This document shows positions 7,370 to 11,464 of a DNA stretch of 11,464 bases, piece after piece. Made by a program: the position numbers and the translations under genes. This DNA is from Mycobacterium sp. Lineage in GTDB: Bacteria; Actinomycetota; Actinomycetes; Mycobacteriales; Mycobacteriaceae. How positions within the stretch are numbered: position 1 is the stretch's first letter; every line of letters starts with the position of its first letter. Location: contig JAHFVB010000100.1 in NCBI GenBank assembly GCA_023264755.1, positions 1-11,464 on the forward strand, read 5' to 3'. The notes beneath the pieces were generated by a model. That model ran no database searches. It was not told the DNA's origin and saw only the letters and a list, made by a program, of their open reading frames with translations.

Positions 7370-7704
7370 TTGCCGCGCCTGCGGGTCTTGATGATGTCCA
7401 TCCGCTCCTTGAGCAGCTCTTCGAGCTCCTCGACGGAACGACGCTCGAGCAGCATGTCCCAGTGGGTACGCGGGGGCTTGACCTTCTTCGGCTCGGGGAG
7501 GTCACCGTCGATCAGGGTGCCTTCCATGCCGTTGCGGCACGGCCACGTGCCGGGGATCTCTGCGTCGTCGGCGAAGGGAACCTCGAACTCCTCGCCGTTG
7601 TCCGTCCGGTAGCGGGCCATCTGGCGCGGGGCCAGGTCGTGGTTACGGTCGGTCTCGTAGCTCACAGCTCCGAGTCGACTGCCCCTCAAGACGCGATCAG
7701 CCAT
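7366..7704 (-). CDS. rbpA: RNA polymerase-binding protein RbpA
   Basis: A 112-residue essential actinobacterial transcription factor that binds RNA polymerase and group 1/2 sigma factors (SigA, SigB) and stabilises the open promoter complex. The known domain order is seen: N-terminal tail (MADRVLRGSRLGAVSYE, 1-26), core domain (about 27-71, with GEEFEVPFADDAEIPGTW), basic linker KKVKPPR (73-79, with the DNA-contacting Arg79), and the helical sigma-interaction domain starting THWDMLLERRS. It ends in RRRGN. The ATG at 7704 is chosen over an in-frame GTG at 7713 because AGAGGAG (complement of 7714-7720) is correctly spaced for it and the known N terminus is MADRV. Transcription is expected from a SigE-like promoter about 55 nt upstream. 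It converges with ppm1 (6-bp gap) and diverges from the zinc-knuckle gene. Confidence 0.98.
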   Translation of the reverse strand: MADRVLRGSRLGAVSYETDRNHDLAPRQMARYRTDNGEEFEVPFADDAEIPGTWPCRNGMEGTLIDGDLPEPKKVKPPRTHWDMLLERRSVEELEELLKERMDIIKTRRRGN

Positions 7705-7713
7705 GGTCCACAC

Positions 7714-7720
7714 TCCTCTT
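7714..7720 (-). promoter_or_regulatory. Ribosome binding site deciding the rbpA start
   Basis: On the minus strand AAGAGGAG precedes the ATG at 7704 by about 8-9 nt. The alternative GTG at 7713-7711 would overlap this sequence, so it cannot be the start used with it. This is the best Shine-Dalgarno sequence before any gene start in the window. Confidence 0.75.
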
Positions 7721-7763
7721 CAAGCAATTCATGTCGGGTATTCACCCAGTTCATCCGGGAGAA

Positions 7764-7792
7764 TCAACGCAGCCAGCCGGTGCGAAGTTCCC
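7764..7792 (-). promoter_or_regulatory. Probable ECF-sigma (SigE/SigH-type) promoter of rbpA
   Basis: Read on the minus strand, GGGAAC (7792-7787) and CGTTGA (7769-7764) are separated by 17 bp, an excellent SigE/SigH-type element. A start near 7757-7759 gives a leader of about 55 nt with the strong ribosome site. The core GGAAC-N17-CGTTG is identical, including spacing, to the element before fxsA. In Streptomyces rbpA is controlled by the ECF factor SigR through a related element (established knowledge), which supports the reading. A vegetative promoter may exist as well but I could not identify one. Confidence 0.75.
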
Positions 7793-7834
7793 GACTCTGA
7801 CTCCATGATACCGGGGTAGTGCCTCGCGGCGGTT

Positions 7835-7840
7835 TACAGT
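7835..7840 (+). promoter_or_regulatory. Possible -10 element for a leaderless mRNA of the zinc-knuckle gene
   Basis: TACAGT fits TANNNT and lies 8 bp before the GTG at 7849. No -35 hexamer is recognisable and no ribosome site precedes the GTG. The intergenic region is shared with the divergent rbpA promoter. Confidence 0.4.
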
Positions 7841-7848
7841 CGGGACTC

Positions 7849-8202
7849 GTGACCACTGGTGTCGGCCGGCGGGGCCGAGTACGACGGCAAGCGCAACCCT
7901 GTCGCTGGTGCGGCCGTGAGGTTCCCGACGCCGGAGTCGGTCGTCGTCGGCAGTACTGCAGGCAGTCCTGCCGGCAACGTGCGTACGAGCAGCGCGCCCT
8001 GGTCAAGGGCACCTCGTTGCCGCCGGATTCGGTGGTCTTGACCGCTGCGGAGGCCGCGGAGCTCGCCGATCGGGTGTTCCAGGTGCGTTGCGCGGCCGAG
8101 GACGTGGCCACTGCGGTCGACGAAGGGGCCGCGGCGGCCGAGCTCCGCGAGCTGTGTGCGGCCCTGTTGAGCGCGGCGAAGGCGGCCGACGGCTGGCGTT
8201 AG
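7849..8202 (+). CDS. Small zinc-knuckle protein of unknown function
   Basis: A 117-residue basic protein I cannot assign to a named family with confidence. After an Arg-rich start it has CRWCGRE (C18, C21) and YCRQSCRQRAYEQR (C37, C41). This CxxC-x15-CxxxC arrangement is likely to bind one Zn(II) and resembles the CRxCGR...RRYCSxxCRxRAYR knuckle of many small actinobacterial proteins and of DUF2256/CGNR-type knuckles. The rest (about 60-117) is Ala/Glu-rich and predicted helical, LTAAEAAELADRVFQV onward. GTG at 7849 is preferred over GTG at 7819 because a -10-like TACAGT sits between them and residues encoded upstream look unconserved; with the longer start it would be 127 residues. It is divergent from rbpA, about 140 bp away. 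A nucleic-acid-binding or regulatory role is plausible but unproven. Confidence 0.7.
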   Translation: MTTGVGRRGRVRRQAQPCRWCGREVPDAGVGRRRQYCRQSCRQRAYEQRALVKGTSLPPDSVVLTAAEAAELADRVFQVRCAAEDVATAVDEGAAAAELRELCAALLSAAKAADGWR

Positions 8203-8219
8203 CCTTGCGCTACCTCGCG

Positions 8220-8290
8220 GAGTGTGGGGGAAGTCGTCGACGATCGGCGAGTTTCTCAACCACAACCCGCACACTCGGCGAAGCCCGAGT
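8220..8290. terminator. Overlapping inverted repeats between convergent genes (candidate terminator region)
   Basis: The 123-bp gap between the zinc-knuckle gene (plus) and the lipoprotein gene (minus) holds two inverted repeats. A long one pairs 8220-8230 (GAGTGTGGGGG) with 8266-8276 over 10 of 11 positions. A compact one pairs ACTCGG (8273-8278) with CCGAGT (8285-8290) around a 6-nt loop. They share bases 8273-8276, so they cannot form together. Neither has a T-run, as is usual in mycobacteria. A bidirectional transcription end is the simplest reading. Confidence 0.4.
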
Positions 8291-8325
8291 TCGGTTGCGC
8301 CAAGGCGTCATCCGCGCGGAGGCGC

Positions 8326-9012
8326 TCAGCACGTGAACTGCAGGCCGATGTCCGGTGGCGGGGTCGCCGGCTGCAAGCATCCGAACGGCCCGACGCCCGC
8401 CTTCGACATGACGACGGCCGACTGATGCGCGTAGTTGACGCAGAACAGTCCGGCGGCGTCGGCGCGGCACCGGTAGTCGCCGAAGGCGAGGGTGTGTCCA
8501 GCGGGTAGTTCCGCACCCGTGCCGACCGTGAAGGGGCCGGGATCGCCATGGGGTGAGCCGATTTCGACGCTGGCGCCGCCGAAGTCGACCCAGTTGTTCT
8601 TCCAGGCCGTCGGGAAGTCGGGGGGACGTGGCGGTGGATTGGTCAGCTTGACCAGGCAGGCGAGTTCACCGTCGACGTACTTGTTCGTCATGCAGGTGGC
8701 TTCGGTGCCCGCCGTGACGAACGCGATGTCGTTGCCCAGCTGCGTCGTGGTGCCGTCGAGGGTGGCGGTGCGATAGTTCGCTGGGTCGGCGGGTTGTCCG
8801 GCTTCGACCCAGCTGATGACCTCGGCGATCGAGGCGCCGGCAGCGGGTGCCTTGGCGGGTGGGGAAGGCGTCGGCGCGCTGGTCGTCGGGGGTGCGGAGC
8901 GAGTGCTAGCCGGGGTGGTGAGGGCCGACGGGGAGTGGTGGGAGTCGCCGGTGACGTCGTTCGCGCAGCCCGCCAGCAGCATGGCCACTCCGACGATCAC
9001 CGCAACTCGCAT
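8326..9012 (-). CDS. lppI: LppI-like lipoprotein
   Basis: A 228-residue exported lipoprotein. Residues 1-16 form a short signal peptide with a canonical lipobox, MLLAGC, whose C16 would be diacylated by Lgt, cleaved by LspA and N-acylated by Lnt. A Ser/Thr/Pro/Ala-rich linker (about 20-60) follows, a common site of mycobacterial O-mannosylation. A globular domain (about 60-228) then carries paired Cys residues (ATCMTNK, LACLVK, YRCRAD, LFCVNY, FGCLQP and the C-terminal FTC), likely disulfides outside the membrane. Function is unknown. The ATG at 9012 fits the signal peptide and has a -10 element 7 bp upstream. The gene symbol rests on the general resemblance and on its divergent placement next to a LipT-like gene, as lppI (Rv2046) and lipT (Rv2045c) in M. 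tuberculosis; treat it as probable. Confidence 0.85.
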   Translation of the reverse strand: MRVAVIVGVAMLLAGCANDVTGDSHHSPSALTTPASTRSAPPTTSAPTPSPPAKAPAAGASIAEVISWVEAGQPADPANYRTATLDGTTTQLGNDIAFVTAGTEATCMTNKYVDGELACLVKLTNPPPRPPDFPTAWKNNWVDFGGASVEIGSPHGDPGPFTVGTGAELPAGHTLAFGDYRCRADAAGLFCVNYAHQSAVVMSKAGVGPFGCLQPATPPPDIGLQFTC

Positions 9013-9019
9013 AGGGGCC

Positions 9020-9025
9020 AGGCTA
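9020..9025 (-). promoter_or_regulatory. Probable -10 element, leaderless lipoprotein mRNA
   Basis: On the minus strand TAGCCT (TANNNT) is followed by 7 bp and the ATG at 9012. There is no ribosome site, so transcription probably starts at the start codon. No clear -35 element is seen. Confidence 0.5.
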
Positions 9026-9077
9026 GCGCCCAGCCGTTGCCCGAGCCGGTTGGGCGGTCCAACGGCTCGTCGTTCGC

Positions 9078-9083
9078 TACCGT
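9078..9083 (+). promoter_or_regulatory. Probable -10 element, leaderless lipT mRNA
   Basis: TACCGT (TANNNT) lies exactly 6 bp before the ATG at 9090, the ideal spacing for transcription starting on the A of the start codon. No ribosome site or clear -35 is present. It decides between GTG 9087 and ATG 9090 in favour of the ATG. Confidence 0.55.
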
Positions 9084-9089
9084 CGGGTG

Positions 9090-10598
9090 ATGCACGAACG
9101 CACGATTCGCGTGACCGTGGACAGCGGCACGGTGGAGGGGTTCACCCGCGACGGTGTCCACCGGTGGCGGTCCATCCCGTTCGCCCGCCCGCCGGTGGGG
9201 CCGTTGCGCTACCGGGCGCCGCAACCGGTGGCCCCATGGCGCGGGGTGCGGTACTGCCACGGGTATTCCTACTGCGCACCACAAGAGCGCAGGTACACCC
9301 TCCTGGGAGTCGGCAAGTACCAGCCGATGGGTGAGGACTGCCTGACCCTCAACGTGGTGGCGCCGGAGTCACCGCCCGAGGGCCCCTTGCCCGTGATGTT
9401 CTTCATCCACGGCGGCGGCTACGTCATGGGAAGCTCGGCCACTCCGCTCTACGACGGCGCGGCCCTGGCGCGGCGCGGGTGCGTGTTCGTCTCGGTGAAC
9501 TACCGGCTCGGGGCCTTGGGCTGTTTCGACCTGTCGGCGCTGTCCACACCGGAACACCCGATCGACGGCAACCTCTACCTGCAGGATCTCGTGATGGCGT
9601 TGCGCTGGGTGCGCGACAACGCATCGGTGTTCGGGGGTGACCCCGACAACGTGACGATCTTCGGGGAGAGTGCGGGCGCGCACGCGGTCGCCACGCTGAT
9701 GGCCGTCCCACAAGCGAAGGGCCTGTTCGCCCAAGCCATTTCAGAGAGTCCGGCGAGCGGCATGGTGCGTTCACCGGAGGCGGCCGCGACGTTCGCCGAA
9801 CACTTCGTCGGGCTGCTCGGAGCCGGCAAGCGCGACGGCGCCGCCGCATTGATGTCCGCCAAGCCCGAGCGGCTCGTCGGGGCACTGAACGAACTCATCG
9901 CCCGCGGCATGACCGACATGCCCGGCGCCTTTCCCGCCGGGCCCGCCTACGGCACCGAGTATCTGCCCGAAGACCCGATCGAGGCGATGCGGTCCGGATC
10001 GGCGCACCGGGTGCCGCTCATCGTGGGCACCAATGCCGAGGAGGGGCGGTTGTTCACCCGCTTCATGCCGCTGCTCCCGACCAGCGAACGCACCATCGAG
10101 AAGTTGCTGACCTATACCGACGTCGAGTCCCGAGACCGGATCACCAGCGCCTACCCCGGATACCCGAGCTCGTCGGCGTGCATCCAGTTGGGGGGCGACT
10201 TCGCCTTCGGTACCGCGGCCTGGCAGGTCGCCGAGGCGCACTGCCGGCATGCGCCGACCTACTTCTACCGGTACGACTACGCGCCGCGAACGTTCCACTG
10301 GTCTGGACTCGGCGCCACGCACGCCACCGAACTGCTCGCCGTCTTCGACGTGTACCGCACCAGGTTCGGTGCGCTGCTGACCGCAGCGGCCGACGGCCGG
10401 TCGGCGCGGCGCGTCAGCGACGACGTCCAATCCCGGTGGCGGGCCTTCAGCCGCAGCGGGGTCCCTGGCGCGGGCTGGCCGGAGTACACCACCGAAGAAC
10501 GAGCGGTCTTGGTGTTCGACAGAAACAGCCGGGTCGAACTGGATCCGGCGGCGGACCGTCGGCTGGCCTGGGAGGGTTTCTCACTCGCGGCGCAGTGA
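9090..10598 (+). CDS. lipT: Type-B carboxylesterase (LipT-like)
   Basis: A 502-residue alpha/beta-hydrolase of the carboxylesterase type-B/para-nitrobenzyl esterase family, expected to cleave carboxylic esters; the natural substrate is unknown. Features in order: IPFARPPVGPLRYRAPQ near residue 30 (family N-terminal signature), EDCLTLNVVAP, the oxyanion-hole FIHGGGYVMGSS, NYRLGALGCFDL, then FGGDPDNVTIFGESAGAHAV with nucleophile S194. The probable acid is E318 in GTNAEEGRLF and the probable base H411 in GATHATELLAVF, so the triad is complete. There is no signal peptide or lipid anchor, suggesting a cytosolic enzyme. ATG 9090 is used because of the -10 element 6 bp upstream. It is divergent from the lipoprotein gene and followed by an amine oxidase gene after 65 bp. 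M. tuberculosis Rv2045c (LipT) is the expected orthologue by recalled order. Confidence 0.92.
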   Translation: MHERTIRVTVDSGTVEGFTRDGVHRWRSIPFARPPVGPLRYRAPQPVAPWRGVRYCHGYSYCAPQERRYTLLGVGKYQPMGEDCLTLNVVAPESPPEGPLPVMFFIHGGGYVMGSSATPLYDGAALARRGCVFVSVNYRLGALGCFDLSALSTPEHPIDGNLYLQDLVMALRWVRDNASVFGGDPDNVTIFGESAGAHAVATLMAVPQAKGLFAQAISESPASGMVRSPEAAATFAEHFVGLLGAGKRDGAAALMSAKPERLVGALNELIARGMTDMPGAFPAGPAYGTEYLPEDPIEAMRSGSAHRVPLIVGTNAEEGRLFTRFMPLLPTSERTIEKLLTYTDVESRDRITSAYPGYPSSSACIQLGGDFAFGTAAWQVAEAHCRHAPTYFYRYDYAPRTFHWSGLGATHATELLAVFDVYRTRFGALLTAAADGRSARRVSDDVQSRWRAFSRSGVPGAGWPEYTTEERAVLVFDRNSRVELDPAADRRLAWEGFSLAAQ

Positions 10599-10663
10599 GC
10601 GCGCCACCGGTGCAGTCTCATCAACGTGCTGCGCCGGGTTCGCGGATGTGATTGCGTGACCGG

Positions 10664-11464
10664 ATGGCTCATCCCTTGGATCCGTTGTCTTCCGACGAAT
10701 TCGCCACCGCCGCTGCCATCTTGCGACGCGAGCACGACGTCCAAGCCGGTGGGCCGGGACTGGGTTGGCGCTTCGCATCGATCGAACTCGTCGAGCCGAC
10801 CAAGGCCGAACTGCGCGAGTTCGAGCGCGCCGGCGAAGTGCCGGACCGGCGCGCCACGGTGATTTGCCTGAATCGGGCCACGAACGCCACCTACAAGAGC
10901 GTCGTGTCGCTCGCGGCCGACCGGGTGGAGTCGTTCGAGCACGTGCCCGGTGTGCAGGCCAACTTCACCGTCGACGAGTTTGTCGAGTGCGACCAGCTAT
11001 TGCGCACCAACCCCGAGCTGCTCGCGGCGCTCGCCCGCCGCGGCGTCGACGACGTCGGGCTGGTGTTCTTCGATACCTGGACCTACGGCGATGCCGTGGC
11101 GCCCGCGGAGTTCCGCGACCGCAGGCTCGGATGGTCGGACACCTGGTTGCGGGAGGGGCAGGGTACGAATCCCTATGCGCACCTGGTCAGTGGGCTGCAT
11201 TGCGTCATCGACGTGAACGCGATGGAGGTGCTGCGCATCGAGGACGGCCCGCACGTCGCCATGCCCGCCGTCATGGGCGAATACGTGCCCCGGCACATCC
11301 CGGAGCGAATCCGGGCGCAGTACCGGCGCGAACCACTCAAGCCGCTCCAGGTCGTCCAGCCCGATGGTCCGTCGTTCACGTTGGACGGCAATCATCTGGA
11401 ATGGCAGAACTGGTCGCTGCGGGTCGGCTTCAACTACCGCGAGGGAATGACGCTGCACGCCGTC
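10664..11464 (+). CDS. Copper-containing primary amine oxidase, N-terminal part (runs off window)
   Basis: The reading frame is open from ATG 10664 to the window end (267 codons). The start MAHPLDPLSSDEFATAAAIL is the standard opening of prokaryotic copper amine oxidases, and GNHLEWQNWSLRVGFNYREG near the end is the family's conserved entry to the catalytic beta-sandwich. Between them lie the small N2/N3-type domains (about 10-210), with CNRATNATY-like and GVQANFTVDEF segments. Full-length enzymes are about 640-680 residues and oxidise primary amines to aldehydes with H2O2 and NH3, using Cu(II) and a self-processed topaquinone. The Tyr that becomes topaquinone and the three Cu-binding His residues lie beyond the window, so activity cannot be judged. 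An in-frame TGA at 10649-10651 leaves 10664 as the first ATG. No signal peptide is seen. No good promoter or ribosome site was found in the 65-bp gap after lipT. Confidence 0.95.
   Translation, partial: MAHPLDPLSSDEFATAAAILRREHDVQAGGPGLGWRFASIELVEPTKAELREFERAGEVPDRRATVICLNRATNATYKSVVSLAADRVESFEHVPGVQANFTVDEFVECDQLLRTNPELLAALARRGVDDVGLVFFDTWTYGDAVAPAEFRDRRLGWSDTWLREGQGTNPYAHLVSGLHCVIDVNAMEVLRIEDGPHVAMPAVMGEYVPRHIPERIRAQYRREPLKPLQVVQPDGPSFTLDGNHLEWQNWSLRVGFNYREGMTLHAV

Noticed and set aside
7705..7713. GTG start three codons upstream of the rbpA ATG
   Set aside because: It would overlap the AGAGGAG ribosome site and add residues not found at the known MADRV N terminus.
8234..8243. Perfect 10-bp palindrome TCGTCGACGA as a possible operator
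   Set aside because: CG-rich palindromes around TCGA are frequent in mycobacterial DNA, and this one lies between convergent gene ends, not at a promoter.
9771..10430. Minus-strand open frame of 219 codons opposite lipT
   Set aside because: It is antisense to conserved esterase sequence including the catalytic Glu and His regions; no start signal or recognisable domain.
1..11464. Mobile element, CRISPR, toxin-antitoxin, phage or RNA genes
   Set aside because: No transposase or integrase motifs, regular repeat-spacer pattern, attachment-site repeats, tRNA-like cloverleaf or rRNA sequence were seen; the window is filled by conserved chromosomal genes.

Overview
The window looks like ordinary chromosomal DNA from a fast-growing Mycobacterium (Mycolicibacterium-type). 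It is high-GC, nearly every base is coding, and an RbpA is present that matches the M. tuberculosis protein almost residue for residue as I remember it. Gene order also recalls the M. tuberculosis Rv2062c-Rv2045c region (cobN, Rv2061-type flavin/F420 protein, fxsA, amidohydrolase, lnt-ppm1, rbpA, lppI, lipT). Species-level assignment is not possible from sequence reading alone.

Layout, left to right. (1) 2-1786: 3' half of cobN, the large subunit of aerobic cobaltochelatase. (2) 1805-2588: two tandem paralogues of the Rv2061-type split-barrel F420/flavin enzyme family, overlapping by 8 bp. A good vegetative promoter placed to give a leaderless mRNA precedes the first. (3) 2658-7359: a tight four-gene run fxsA, amidohydrolase, lnt, ppm1 with gaps of 1 bp, -8 bp and 23 bp. 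Lnt N-acylates lipoproteins, and Ppm1 makes the polyprenyl-phosphate-mannose used for lipoglycan and protein mannosylation, so this is a cell-envelope operon. (4) 7366-7704 (minus): rbpA, an RNA polymerase and sigma-factor binding protein, converging on ppm1 with 6 bp between the stop codons. (5) 7849-8202: a small zinc-knuckle protein of unknown function, divergent from rbpA. (6) 8326-9012 (minus): an LppI-like lipoprotein. (7) 9090-10598: LipT-like type-B carboxylesterase, divergent from the lipoprotein. (8) 10664 to the end: 5' part of a copper amine oxidase.

The most informative signal is regulatory. The promoter in front of fxsA and the one in front of rbpA, on opposite strands about 5.1 kb apart, both read GGAAC-N17-CGTTG. 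This is the form recognised by mycobacterial SigE/SigH-type extracytoplasmic-function sigma factors. They bracket the fxsA-amidohydrolase-lnt-ppm1-rbpA block from both ends, which suggests an envelope-stress module in which lipoprotein and mannolipid synthesis and RNA polymerase remodelling are induced together. Several other genes (first F420 protein, lipT, lppI, zinc protein) carry TANNNT -10 elements 6-8 nt before the start codon, typical of mycobacterial leaderless transcripts.

I found no tRNA, rRNA, insertion sequence, CRISPR array, prophage or toxin-antitoxin pair. I see no clearly new multi-gene system. The less explained items are the zinc-knuckle protein beside rbpA, the amidohydrolase locked inside the envelope operon, the duplicated F420 gene with a Trp-rich segment in one copy, and the nearly fused lnt/ppm1 junction.
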